Shown in pieces: positions 1-8,357 of a stretch of 64,000 bases of DNA; position 1 is the stretch's first letter, and each line of letters opens with the position of its first letter. The position numbers and the translations under genes are program-made. This stretch comes from Vineibacter terrae. GTDB taxonomy: Bacteria > Pseudomonadota > Alphaproteobacteria > Reyranellales > Reyranellaceae. The stretch lies in the NCBI RefSeq assembly GCF_008039615.1, contig NZ_VDUZ01000003.1, forward strand, positions 186,001 to 250,000. The letters are read 5' to 3'. Under the pieces are notes generated by a model, which was given only the letters and a program-made list of their open reading frames with translations, ran no database searches and had not been told where the DNA came from.

Positions 1-2
1 AG

Positions 3-581
3 CCGGGTGGAAAGAAGTCCCTCAAGGAGATCCTCGAGTTTGCGAAGAACAACCCGGAGAAGGTCGCTTACGGCTCGGCAGGAGCCGCCGGGCCGATTCA
101 CGTTCAGTTCGAGTATCTGGCGAAGTTGTCCGGTGCAAGCATGCTGGACGTGCAGTATCCGGGAGATGCACCGCAGCTGTTCGCGCTGATGTCCGGCCAG
201 ATCGACGTAGGGCTGCTGTCGCTCTCGTCCGCGACCGGCGCAGCCAGGGATGGAAAGATCATTCCGCTTGCCGTCGGCAGCCCCAGTCGCGTGAGCTCAT
301 TTCCCGACCTGCCGACGGTCGTCGAGGCGACCGGCCTGAAGGACTACTCCGCCTATGTCTGGACCGCTCTCGTTGCGCCGAAAGGAACCCCAAAGGAGGC
401 GCTCGACAAGGTGAACGCTGCCTTGAACGCGGCCCTGAACAAGCCCGAGATCAAGGAGCGGCTCGACCAGATCGGCATGCAACCGCTCGGAGGCGACGTC
501 AAGGCGGCAAACGAATTCATCGACAAGGAGATCGCCCGCTACAAGACGATGGTTGCGGTGACGGGCGTCAAGCGGGAGTAG
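3..581 (+). CDS. Bug-family tripartite tricarboxylate transporter solute-binding protein (5' end outside window)
   Basis: This is the C-terminal 192 residues of a periplasmic binding protein of the Bug/TctC family, which captures organic acids or similar small molecules. The frame is open from base 3 and has no start in the window. Family hallmarks are the stretch VAYGSAGAAGPIHVQFEYLAK, seen here as the VAYGSAG core, then a PLAVGSPSRVSSFPDLPTVV-like block and the ending that reads KTMVAVTGVKRE. A full protein would have about 320 residues, so the signal peptide and first lobe lie upstream. The permease subunits TctA/TctB are not seen. It converges with the SDR gene on the other strand. Confidence 0.9.
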   Translation, partial: PGGKKSLKEILEFAKNNPEKVAYGSAGAAGPIHVQFEYLAKLSGASMLDVQYPGDAPQLFALMSGQIDVGLLSLSSATGAARDGKIIPLAVGSPSRVSSFPDLPTVVEATGLKDYSAYVWTALVAPKGTPKEALDKVNAALNAALNKPEIKERLDQIGMQPLGGDVKAANEFIDKEIARYKTMVAVTGVKRE

Positions 582-616
582 GCGGCTCACCACCAGCGTC
601 GGGAGCTGGCGGCAGT

Positions 617-640
617 GGCGAGCGCGGCAACGCGCTCGCC
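617..640. terminator. Perfect GC hairpin between converging genes
   Basis: A 10-bp perfect stem (GGCGAGCGCG and its complement) closes a GCAA tetraloop, 36 bases after the stop of the binding-protein gene and 75 bases before the stop of the converging SDR gene. There is no T tract, so it could be a Rho-dependent or bidirectional RNA end, or just a stable 3' hairpin. The stem is seen directly; the termination role is inferred. Confidence 0.4.
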
Positions 641-714
641 TGGGCCGGAACGGGAGACACATCAACGGAAGACGAAGCTCCCATTGACGGTCCCTGCGCG
701 GCAGGCCGACCAGC

Positions 715-1620
715 CTAGACGGCGATGCCGAGCCGCTTGCGGACGTCCTCGTCGAGCGTCTTGGCGTAAGGCGCCGAGCCCGTCATGTCGAAGATCTGAT
801 CCTTGGCGGCGGCGAAGTCCTCGATCGTGTTGATCTTGTCGACGTTCAACACCGCGCCTTTTGTCTTCACGAGCTTGATGCGCGAATACCAGCCGGCGCC
901 GGCGGCGACGATCTCACCCGTCACGTCGCATTGCTCCGCGCAGAGCCAGGCGACTGCCGGCGCGATCTGTTCCGGTGCAAGCCGCTTCAGCAGCTCTTCC
1001 GGCATCACGCCCTGCGTCATGCGGGTGGCGGCAACCGGCGAAATGCAGTTGATCTTGATGTCGTGCTTGGCGCCTTCCATCATGAGATTGTGCATGAGGC
1101 CGACCATGGCGGCCTTGGCTGCTCCGTAGTTCGATTGCCCATAGTTGCCGGCAAGACCCGATCCTGACGTGGTCAGGACCACGCGCCCGTATTTCTGATC
1201 GATCATGTGTTGCCAGGCGGCTTTGGTGACATAAACGGACCCGAGCAGGTGAACCTTGATCACCGCGTCGAAGTCGTCCAGCTCCATCTTGGCGAAAGTC
1301 TTGTCCCGCAGGATGCCGGCATTGTTGATGACGACGTCGAGCTTGCCGAATGTATCGATGGCCGTTTTCACCATGCGGGCGGCGCCTTCGCGATCGGCGA
1401 CGCTGTCGTAGTTCGCGACCGCCGTTCCACCCGCCGCCTTGATCTCCTCGACGACCTTGTCCGCTACGGCATTCGAGCCACCCTTGCCGTCCGTCGAGCC
1501 ACCCGGGTCGTTGACGACGATGCGGGCGCCACGCGAGGCAAGCAGGAGCGCATACGATCGCCCGAGGCCGGCGCCAGCGCCGGTCACGAGAGCAACACGA
1601 TTGTCGAAACGAATGGTCAC
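715..1620 (-). CDS. SDR oxidoreductase resembling the (3R)-hydroxyacyl-CoA dehydrogenase domain of MFE-2
   Basis: This is a 301-residue short-chain dehydrogenase that probably oxidises a 3-hydroxyacyl-CoA or a similar secondary alcohol with NAD(P). It has the cofactor motif TGAGAGLG at residues 13-20, NNAG at 99-102, and the catalytic Tyr165 and Lys169 in YGAAK. The long insert rich in Gly and Asp after VNDPGG is typical of the MFE-2 (peroxisomal multifunctional enzyme type 2) group rather than FabG. I chose the GTG start at 1620 because a GGAGGAG ribosome site lies five bases upstream (1626-1632). The frame stays open further upstream, but that part has no homology-like sequence. The gene stands alone, with a palindrome at 1643-1661 in its leader. 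Confidence 0.88.
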   Translation of the reverse strand: MTIRFDNRVALVTGAGAGLGRSYALLLASRGARIVVNDPGGSTDGKGGSNAVADKVVEEIKAAGGTAVANYDSVADREGAARMVKTAIDTFGKLDVVINNAGILRDKTFAKMELDDFDAVIKVHLLGSVYVTKAAWQHMIDQKYGRVVLTTSGSGLAGNYGQSNYGAAKAAMVGLMHNLMMEGAKHDIKINCISPVAATRMTQGVMPEELLKRLAPEQIAPAVAWLCAEQCDVTGEIVAAGAGWYSRIKLVKTKGAVLNVDKINTIEDFAAAKDQIFDMTGSAPYAKTLDEDVRKRLGIAV

Positions 1621-1642
1621 TTTGACTCCTCCAATTGACGCC

Positions 1643-1661
1643 CTGATCGGCAGCCGATCAG
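1643..1661. promoter_or_regulatory. Perfect 9-bp palindrome upstream of the SDR gene
   Basis: CTGATCGGC and its exact complement flank a single central base, 23 bases upstream of the GTG start of the SDR gene. Size and position fit an operator for a dimeric repressor. A leader hairpin is the alternative. No regulator gene sits beside it. Confidence 0.45.
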
Positions 1662-1760
1662 CGCTCAAGGTGATACCGCGGTCTTAGGCCGGCGTGCCGC
1701 CACGGTGCAAGCATGCGATCGCAGGTTCGCACATGCTGGTGCGCAGAGGACCAGGGCACC

Positions 1761-2262
1761 TCATCTGAGGCCGATCAGGTCGATGACCGGGACCGGACGG
1801 CTCATGCCGCGCAAGGTCAGCTCGCCCAGCGGTTCGACCTTGGCGAGGCCGTCGACCGCGGCCGCCAATCGGCCGCTGGCCAGCACCTGCCCGTGGCTCG
1901 CCTGGGCGCACAAGCGCGCCGCCAGGTTGATGACGGCGCCGATCGCCGTGTAGTCGATGCGATCCTCGAAGCCGATGCGCCCGAGCGTTGCGTAGCCTTG
2001 CGCCATGCCGATGCCGCAACCCAGATTGTGCCCGCGCTTCGCCCAGCCGCGTGCCAGGTGCGCGACCGCGTCACGCATCTCGATCGCCAGCTGAACGGCG
2101 CGCTGTGGTGCGTCCGGGCAGGGCAGCGGATCATTGAAGAACACCATCATGCCGTCGCCGGTGAAGCGATCCAGTGTGCCCTCGTGCTTGCGGATCAAGG
2201 GCCCGACCGCGCCATGATACTCCGCGAGCAGCGCCATGATGTCTTCGGGCTCAGCGGAGGAC
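1761..2262 (-). pseudogene. Class III adenylate/guanylate cyclase domain, 5'-truncated remnant
   Basis: The minus strand encodes most of a class III nucleotide cyclase catalytic domain. Recognisable parts are EPEDIMALLAEYH, the metal-binding run DRFTGDGMMVFFND, then GIGMAQGYATLGRIG and YTAIGAVINLAARL, ending in VPVIDLIGLR and a stop. Homology-like sequence begins abruptly at EPEDIM near 2262. The first metal aspartate, the N-terminal sensory part and a proper start are missing. Upstream, the frame runs into a fragment of a different gene on the other strand. An ATG further upstream would only translate that foreign sequence, so I call it a remnant. Confidence 0.8.
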
Positions 2263-2677
2263 CGGGGCGAACTACCAAAGCGCGTACAACATCTCCTATC
2301 TGGCGCTGGCGCATGCCCAGGCCGGCGAGGGCGCGCGCGCCCTTGCAATTGCTGAACAGGCCATCGGCGAGGTCGAGCGGAGCGGCAAGCGCTGGTGGCA
2401 GGCAGAGGCCTACCGGATCAAAGGCCAGCTGCTTCTGGCCGAGGGACGTCGTAAGGAAGCCGAAGACTGCTTCGAGACCGCGCTCGCCTGCGCGCGCCGT
2501 CATGAGGCGAGGTTCTGGGAGCTGCAGGCCGCGCACAGCCTCGCGCAACTGTGGTCGGAGCGCGGCGCTCGAGCACGTGGCCGCGACTTGCTCGGGGCGG
2601 TCTATGCCGGCTTCTCGGACGGCTTCGAGACGCCTGCACTGCAGGACGCCAAGCGAATGCTGGACCTGCTGAGCTAG
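2258..2677 (+). pseudogene. C-terminal TPR tail of an AAA-ATPase/cyclase-type regulator, remnant
   Basis: An open stretch without a start codon translates to NYQSAYNISYLALAHAQAG, then RWWQAEAYRIKGQLLLAEGR, then ACARRHEARFWELQAAHSLA, and ends in DAKRMLDLLS with a stop. This is the characteristic helical C-terminus of the very large proteins that join a cyclase or winged helix to an AAA ATPase and TPR repeats. Only about 135 residues of a protein of roughly 1000 remain. It meets the inverted cyclase remnant head to head near 2260. Confidence 0.75.
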
Positions 2678-2687
2678 CAAGTCGCGA

Positions 2688-2797
2688 CTGTCATCCCGAG
2701 CGCCCCTTCGACAGGCTCAGGAGAGGGATCTCCTGCGAATGGCGCACCGCGCGTCGCCTGCCGGAGATCCCTGTCGAAGGGGCGCTCGGGATGACAG
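2688..2797. repeat. Dispersed GTCATCCCGAGC palindrome, copy 1
   Basis: The two arms (CTGTCATCCCGAGCGCCCC and its complement) face each other over about 60 bases. The centre holds the family phrase GGGATCTCCTGCGAATGGCG. Related copies lie at 6140-6170, 40476-40612, 47131-47216, 59527-59665 and 63104-63194. The copy sits between two gene remnants and can fold into a long hairpin. Confidence 0.8.
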
Positions 2798-2806
2798 GCG
2801 GTGCGA

Positions 2807-3050
2807 TCAGGCGCGCACCGCGGCAGGCTCGGCGCCGACTGGGATGGGCGCCTCGCCCAGCACCGTGGTGCGGCGCAGCTCGCGGCGATGGCCGGCATAG
2901 TCGTTGATGGCGAAGTGCTGCAGGCAGCGATTGTCCCACATCGCGAGCGCACCGGGCGACCATACGAAGCGGCAGGTGAACTCCGGCCGCACGGCATGGC
3001 TGTAGAGGAACGCCAGCAGCTGCCGGCGATGCGCGTCACCTCGATATGCC
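2807..3050 (-). pseudogene. TauD/TfdA dioxygenase C-terminal remnant
   Basis: The minus strand reads RRQLLAFLYSHAVRPEFTCR, then FVWSPGALAMWDNRCLQHFA, then INDYAGHRRELRRTTVLGEA before a stop. This is the C-terminal quarter of an Fe(II)/2-oxoglutarate dioxygenase of the TauD family, including the WDNR motif, the second-sphere HxA and the co-substrate-binding arginine region. The first two iron ligands and about 200 upstream residues are absent. An internal ATG at 2992 does not restore a functional protein. Sequence upstream of about 3050 no longer resembles the family. Confidence 0.8.
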
Positions 3051-3270
3051 GATACGCCACGCCCGCCTCCTGCGTTCAGGTGTCCCGGACACGACGCATT
3101 ATGTGCGAGCTGAATCCGATCAGATACTGCGCAAGGTGCTCGCCGGCGCGATTCCTGTGACCGCCTCTTCGGAAGGAACTGCTGGCTGAGGAGGCACCAC
3201 CGTGCTCAATGCTGCGATCGGCAGCCTGATGAAACATCTCGCCGGGGTCATCGGCGAATCCATGCCCGTC

Positions 3271-4284
3271 TCAGATTCCGTCTGGCTCCAGATATTCCCA
3301 ATAGGAAGGCTGCTGATAGGCCGGCGAGTTCGCGAGCCTGGTCCACATGCGGATGTAGGGATTGTCGTCCGCCATGATGGCGGGGTTGTAGTAGGTAGCG
3401 TCAAGCGCGTCGATGTCGATCACGGGGTCGTCGTGATGCCACGTCCAGATGACGTAGCTCATGAATGCCGCCGCGTGAGCAGCTTCGCCCTTGCGTGCTG
3501 CTTCGATCAGCCGCGTCGCCAGCATCTCCTGCGAGAAGCGCCGGCGCGAGAAGCGGTAGACGCCCTCCATGACGCGGCACATCATCTCGTGGTGGAAGAG
3601 GATCTCAGGATGCGCGTGCAGATCGTAGACGGCGTGGGTCAGCTCATGGACCAGCGTCTCCTTGTCGCTCCGGCGCCCGGGCATGTAGGACCTGAGGCGG
3701 AGCAGATTCTTCTTCGACGTGTACAGTCCGTTCAGCGCGTGGCCACCCGAATCCTTGAGATCGGTGACCAGCTTTACGGTCACGCGCCCGTCGCGGATCG
3801 CCGTTTGCAGATCGCGGTAGTCTTGCGGTTCGACGGTGAATCCGCGGTACCGCAGCGCTTTGAGGACCGGGATGATGGCATCGAGGTCTCGCAGCACGGA
3901 CTGACGCAGCAGGCGATAGCTGAATGATCCGCGGCGAAACTCGCGGTCGGGAATCCAGTCGGCGGGTGGGATGAACAAGCGCCCGCGCTCAGCGCCGCGG
4001 AAGGAAAAATTCTTGCCGTCGTTGGACTCGGTGCAGCCGAGCAACTGGTGCATGTACCAGTTCACTTCCTCGGGAACATCCGTTCGGAAGTTGAAGATAA
4101 TGATGTCCCAGGGGTCGAAGAAGCCGTGCCTGACGGCAACCGATTGCCAGTTGTCCGAGTCGATGATGTCATACGGCTTGGCTGCATCCGGCGGCGGCCA
4201 GACCGTGATCAACGTCTTAGGCGCACGCCATACAGGTTTGAATTTTAAAGGCTTCTTTGGCACTGCAAACGGGACCGAGGGCAT
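3271..4284 (-). CDS. Hypothetical protein with an HExxH zinc-peptidase-like motif
   Basis: This 337-residue protein has no name I recognise. The clearest feature is HELTH at residues 213-217, the HExxH signature of zincin metallopeptidases. It is followed by HHE (231-233) and Glu240, either of which could be the third zinc ligand of a gluzincin. The region before it (about 20-200) is probably a separate fold rich in aromatic and charged residues. No signal peptide or membrane segment is visible. The start at 4284 is preferred because GGGAGAGAG lies just upstream. An in-frame ATG 51 bases earlier lacks a ribosome site. The gene is surrounded by gene remnants and stands alone. Confidence 0.7.
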   Translation of the reverse strand: MPSVPFAVPKKPLKFKPVWRAPKTLITVWPPPDAAKPYDIIDSDNWQSVAVRHGFFDPWDIIIFNFRTDVPEEVNWYMHQLLGCTESNDGKNFSFRGAERGRLFIPPADWIPDREFRRGSFSYRLLRQSVLRDLDAIIPVLKALRYRGFTVEPQDYRDLQTAIRDGRVTVKLVTDLKDSGGHALNGLYTSKKNLLRLRSYMPGRRSDKETLVHELTHAVYDLHAHPEILFHHEMMCRVMEGVYRFSRRRFSQEMLATRLIEAARKGEAAHAAAFMSYVIWTWHHDDPVIDIDALDATYYNPAIMADDNPYIRMWTRLANSPAYQQPSYWEYLEPDGI

Positions 4285-4347
4285 GAACTCTCTCCCATAT
4301 GCGATATTCTGACCATACAGAAAGTGAGCGCCCACGTCAATCTAATG

Positions 4348-4656
4348 TCAGCTTCCGCGATATGTGCCGTACCCGCCCGGTGCCAGCGGCAGCGGCACGT
4401 GGTGATCGCTGGCCGTTTCGGTGATCTCGACGTGGATGGGATCCTGGTCCGGATGCTCGCCATCGGAGCGCCCGTGGCCCGGAGTCCGGCCGCCGCGTCG
4501 AGCTCCAGCGCGCAGGGGGCGGCGCGGAACGTATCGCGCGACAACAATGGCGGATCGATGCGCCCGTCGCTGTTGGTGCGGCCCTGGGTCAGTAGGGTAC
4601 GCCGATCACCGACAACGTGATCGGGCCGATGGCCATGCCGGCTCCGGGTCTCGCGG
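4348..4656 (-). pseudogene. Frameshifted remnant of a second hydroxyisourate hydrolase
   Basis: Read in two frames, the minus strand contains RPGAGMA, LLTQGRTNSDGRIDPPLL, then after a shift DHHVPLPLAPGGYGTYRGS and a stop. YRGS is the C-terminal signature of 5-hydroxyisourate hydrolase (transthyretin-like), and the intact gene at 10408-10770 has the same order of blocks. At least one frameshift and a lost N-terminal histidine block make it non-functional. Confidence 0.8.
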
Positions 4657-4755
4657 TCTCGGCGCAAGTCTCGGCTTCACCGAAAAATTGCGCCTCTCCA
4701 AGCACCACGAAGCCCCTTGTCAGGAGCCGGTGCGCCACCTCGGGCGCCGTCGCGG

Positions 4756-6093
4756 TTACGTGCGCCGCCTGCGATAGATCTCCGTGATCTCCTTCTCGCC
4801 CCAGCTGATCGCCTGATCGAGCGTCATGCGGCCCGTCGCATACTGCGCGAACATGTCGGGGATGATGTAGAGGTCCAGCACCTGCTGCGAGGCGGCGGTG
4901 GTGGGGCCGGGCCAGGAGGGCGGGACCGTGACCTTGGCCACGTCCGGGATGTGCCGGTACTGCGGGTCGCTCTCGTAGACCGGATGCCGCGTGAGGTTGT
5001 TGAGGAACGGCATGTTGAAGCCGTGGCCGGCCTCCACCCATTTGTCCAGGTTCTCGGGCCGGAAGTGGAAGCGCAGGAAATCCTTGGCCAGCTCGGCGTT
5101 CTTCGCGAAGTTCCAGATCCCGACGCACCAGAACCCGGTCGTCGCCTTGCGGCCCTTGGGCCCCCGGGGCGTGTTCAGATGGTCGATCACCTCGGCGATC
5201 GGCTGCTGTGTGCCGGGTACCCGCACCTTGTCCTTCTTCGCCGATTCGAAGGCGCTGATGGGGTTGTGAATGCCGATGCACTTGCCGGCGTTGAGGCAGC
5301 GGTTGTTGCTGGCGTCGTCCCATGCCAGCACCTCAGGGTCCATGGCCTCGGTGTAGAGCCGCTTCACGAACTCCATCGCCTCGCGGGTCTCGGGCGAGTT
5401 GATGGTCACGGTCTCGCCGTCCTTCGCGACGTAGGAGCCGCCGTAGGACCACAGGATCGACAGCAGCGTGACGTTGGCGTCGCCGCTGTGGCCCAGCGCG
5501 ATGCCGAAGGGATGGCCGATCGCCTTGCCCTTCTTGCCGATCCGCAGCCAGTCCTCCCAGGTGTCGGGATTCTCCTCGCCGAGCTTCTTGAGCAGGTCGG
5601 TCCTGACTGCCATGGGGAAGGGCGGCTGCCACCACGGCAGCAGGGTCCAGGTGCCGCGGATCAGGTAGTCGTCGGGGTTGAGCCAGCCGCCGTTCTTCCG
5701 CCCGATCTCGGCCGCGACGTCGTTCAGGCCGACGAGGTGGTCGAAATAGAGCTCGGCGTCGCCCAGTCCGGGACCGAGCGCTGTCAGGTCATGCCCGGAC
5801 CGTGCCTGCACCTCCGCCGCCTTCTTGGCCTGCAGCTGCAGGTGCGCGATGATGTCGAGCCTGACCTTCACCTTGTTCAGCGCCCCCCATTCCTCGAGCT
5901 GCCGCTTCAGCTCCTTGTCCGTCTCGGGCACGAAGCTGGCGACGGTGAGGAAGGTGAGCTCGCGGGCCTGCGCGTAGGCCGGCGGCTGGCGCGAGGCGAG
6001 CACGCCGGCGAGGCCGGCGGCGCTGCCGGCCGCGGTGCGCAGGAACTGCCGCCGGCGCTGCCGGCGAGGCTGTCCGATGCTGGATGTCGCCAT
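4756..6093 (-). CDS. ABC transporter extracellular solute-binding protein (family 1, Tat-exported)
   Basis: This 445-residue periplasmic protein resembles family 1 binding proteins for sugars and polyols. The N-terminus has RRRQFLRTAAGSAAGLAG, a twin-arginine signal followed by a hydrophobic stretch and a cleavage-like AYAQA site near residue 40. The body has the usual features: ALGPGLGDAELYFD, a lobe-hinge region near WTLLPWWQPPFPMAVRTDLL, and TGFWCVGIWNFAKNAELAKD near the C-terminus. The gene lies downstream of two CUT1-type permease genes on the same strand, so it is the last gene of a transport operon. A short hairpin lies in the 160-base gap before it. The ATPase subunit is not in the window. 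Confidence 0.9.
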   Translation of the reverse strand: MATSSIGQPRRQRRRQFLRTAAGSAAGLAGVLASRQPPAYAQARELTFLTVASFVPETDKELKRQLEEWGALNKVKVRLDIIAHLQLQAKKAAEVQARSGHDLTALGPGLGDAELYFDHLVGLNDVAAEIGRKNGGWLNPDDYLIRGTWTLLPWWQPPFPMAVRTDLLKKLGEENPDTWEDWLRIGKKGKAIGHPFGIALGHSGDANVTLLSILWSYGGSYVAKDGETVTINSPETREAMEFVKRLYTEAMDPEVLAWDDASNNRCLNAGKCIGIHNPISAFESAKKDKVRVPGTQQPIAEVIDHLNTPRGPKGRKATTGFWCVGIWNFAKNAELAKDFLRFHFRPENLDKWVEAGHGFNMPFLNNLTRHPVYESDPQYRHIPDVAKVTVPPSWPGPTTAASQQVLDLYIIPDMFAQYATGRMTLDQAISWGEKEITEIYRRRRT

Positions 6094-6139
6094 CTCGTTT
6101 CCTCCCTGGCGCCAGGCTATGGTGGTGCCGCTGCAGCCT

Positions 6140-6170
6140 CTGTCATCCCTCGCTTCGCTCGGGATGACAG
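6140..6170. repeat. Short copy of the GTCATCCC palindrome inside a transport operon
   Basis: CTGTCATCCC and its complement close a short CG-rich loop between the inner-membrane permease gene and the binding-protein gene of the ABC operon. REP-like hairpins in this position often protect upstream or downstream mRNA and alter subunit ratios. That role is inferred here. Confidence 0.7.
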
Positions 6171-6253
6171 ATCGGCCCTACCGAGAGCCCTCTGCTTGTG
6201 TGGCGGGTGCCGGACCCTCCGGCGTGCGGCCCCCGCTCGATTGGCAATCGCCG

Positions 6254-7132
6254 TCACTTGATGGCCCCGGAGGTCAGGCCGGAGACGTAGTAGTCGAGGA
6301 AGAGCACATAGGCGATCACGATCGGGATCGAGCCGATGCAGGCCCCGGCCATGAGCGAGCCCCAGTAGTAGATGTCGCCGCGGATCAGCTCCGAGAAAAC
6401 GCCGACAGTCATTGTCTTGAGCTCGGCCGGCGACACGAACACCAAGGCGTAGAGGAACTCGTTCCATGACAGCGTGAAGGCAAACAGCGCCGCGCAGATC
6501 AGGCCCGGCACCGCGGCCGGCAGCAGGATGCGCAGCATGCTCTGGAAGCGGCTGCAGCCGTCGAGCATGGCGCATTCCTCGATCTCCTTGGGCACCGTGC
6601 GGAAATAGCCCATCAGGAGCCAGGTGCAGAACGGGACGAGGAAGGTCGGGTAGGTCACGACCAGCGACCAGAGGCTGTCGGACAGCCCGAGCCAGTTCAC
6701 GACCGAGCTGAGCGGCAGGAACAGAAGGGACGGCGGCACCAGGTAGGTGATGAACACCGCCACGCCGAAGGAATCGGCGCCAGGGAAGCGCAGCCGCGCC
6801 AGCGGATAGGCGGCCAGCACGCTGAGCACGACCGAGATCGCGGTCGCGGTCACGCTGACGATGAGGCTGTTGGCGAACCAATCCCAGAACGGCGTTTCCG
6901 CCGACAGCAGCGTGTAGTGACTGGCGGTGATGCCTTCCGCGATCCAGAACGGCACGGAATGGACGTCGTAGAGCTCGGCGTTGCTCTTGAGCGAGGTCAC
7001 CAGCATGAAGTAGAGCGGGAACAGCGCGAAGAGGACGTAAGGCAGCACCGGCAGGTAGATGGTAAACAGGGCGCGCAGGGCACGCCTGCGGCGCGTCCGC
7101 CTCACCCTGCCGATCGCGATCGCGTTATTCAT
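6254..7132 (-). CDS. Carbohydrate-type ABC transporter permease (MalG/CUT1 family)
   Basis: This is a 292-residue inner-membrane protein with about six hydrophobic segments, beginning with LFTIYLPVLPYVLFALFPLY. The cytoplasmic EAA loop that docks the ATPase reads EIEECAMLDGCSRFQSMLRI followed by LLPAAVPGL, matching the E-x-A-x-x-D-G-A pattern with Cys for Ala. Its start at 7132 overlaps the 3' end of the upstream permease gene by eight bases, which fits translational coupling. It pairs with that gene to form the membrane channel of an importer. Confidence 0.92.
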   Translation of the reverse strand: MNNAIAIGRVRRTRRRRALRALFTIYLPVLPYVLFALFPLYFMLVTSLKSNAELYDVHSVPFWIAEGITASHYTLLSAETPFWDWFANSLIVSVTATAISVVLSVLAAYPLARLRFPGADSFGVAVFITYLVPPSLLFLPLSSVVNWLGLSDSLWSLVVTYPTFLVPFCTWLLMGYFRTVPKEIEECAMLDGCSRFQSMLRILLPAAVPGLICAALFAFTLSWNEFLYALVFVSPAELKTMTVGVFSELIRGDIYYWGSLMAGACIGSIPIVIAYVLFLDYYVSGLTSGAIK

Positions 7133-8072
7133 AGAGCGCCGCCTTGCGCACCAGGCGCAGCTGCAGGAACACCACGGCGAGCAGGATGGGGAACAGGAAC
7201 AGCGAGACCGCGGCGCCTTGCCCGATCTCGCCGCCCTGCAGGCCCAGTGCGAAGGAATAGGTGGCGAAGAGGTGTGTCATGTTCATCGGCCCGCCCTTGG
7301 TCAGGACGTAGACGATGTTGAAGTCCGACAGGGTGAAGATCGCCGAGAACAGGATCACCACGGCCAGCACCGGCGTCAGCAGGGGCAGGGTGATGTGCCA
7401 GAAGCGTCCGACCGGGCCGGCGCCATCGGCCTCCGCCGCTTCGTAGAGCTCGCGCGGAATCGCCACCAGGCCGGCCAGCAGAGTGATCGCGAAGAACGGC
7501 AGGCCGCGCCAGACATTGACCAGGATCACGACGAACATCGCGAGATACGGATCGGGCAGCCAGGGGATGTCGTGATCGGCCAGGCGCAGGCTCTTCAGCG
7601 TCCAGTTAACGACGCTGTAGAGCGGCTCGAACATCCACCACCAGACCAGGGTGCTGAGCGCGGTGGGCACGATGAACGGCAGCAGCACGGCGCCGCGGAT
7701 CAGGCGCTTGAAGTGCTTGATGCGGAAAAGAAGCAGGGCCAGCGCCATGCCGAGCACGATCTTGGCGGTGAGGGCCGCGGCCGTGAACAGGATGGAGTTC
7801 TGGAGCGTCTGCACGAAGATCGAGCTGGAGAACAATCGCCCGAAATTGCCGAGCCCCACGAAGCTCCCGGTTGTGCCGACACGCGCGTCGCTCAGGCTGA
7901 ACCACACCGAGAGCACGAACGGATAGGCGACCAGGAAGGTGAGCAGGAAGAACGCCGGCGCGATGAACGCGTAGGCGGTGCGCGACTCACGCGTCAGCAC
8001 GCCAGCCCGGCGGCATGGCGCCTCGCCCGTGACAGGCACGGCCAGGTCGAGATCGGCGGTTTTCAGCGTCAT
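7125..8072 (-). CDS. Carbohydrate-type ABC transporter permease (MalF/UgpA family)
   Basis: This is a 315-residue permease, first gene of the operon. After a cytoplasmic tail comes AFIAPAFFLLTFLVAYPFVL, the first membrane segment typical of MalF-like subunits. The EAA loop is ELYEAAEADGAGPVGRFWHI followed by TLPLL. I place the start at 8072, where GCGGAGA precedes ATG; the frame remains open upstream, but that sequence is low-complexity Arg/Gly. The cognate ATPase must lie elsewhere or be shared. The substrate cannot be told from sequence alone. Confidence 0.9.
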   Translation of the reverse strand: MTLKTADLDLAVPVTGEAPCRRAGVLTRESRTAYAFIAPAFFLLTFLVAYPFVLSVWFSLSDARVGTTGSFVGLGNFGRLFSSSIFVQTLQNSILFTAAALTAKIVLGMALALLLFRIKHFKRLIRGAVLLPFIVPTALSTLVWWWMFEPLYSVVNWTLKSLRLADHDIPWLPDPYLAMFVVILVNVWRGLPFFAITLLAGLVAIPRELYEAAEADGAGPVGRFWHITLPLLTPVLAVVILFSAIFTLSDFNIVYVLTKGGPMNMTHLFATYSFALGLQGGEIGQGAAVSLFLFPILLAVVFLQLRLVRKAALYE

Positions 8073-8357
8073 GGGCGTGTCTCCGCCCACCGGTTTCGGA
8101 TGCACGCACCCTACGCGACCGCACCCACCACCCGCTCTGCGAGGGCAATCATAGCACACGAATGATCGACCAGCTTGCCAAGTTTGCCGCTGGCACCGCC
8201 GCGCCGGCAGCGATGCTTGCAGAAACTATTGGCGATGCGGCGCAAATTCTCGTTTCATCAGGCCCGGGTCAGAACCGAGCCTCCGCTCGTGCGAGCGATG
8301 ACCAGAGAGCTCGCTAAAGCGCGCAACACAAATCGCGACTGTAATGCTGGTCTTAAT
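8073..8357. other. Intergenic leader of the ABC operon, no gene seen
   Basis: I see no convincing gene here. It should contain the promoter of the leftward ABC operon. AT-richer sequence around 8145-8165 could hold it, but no clear -35/-10 pair can be picked. Confidence 0.4.
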
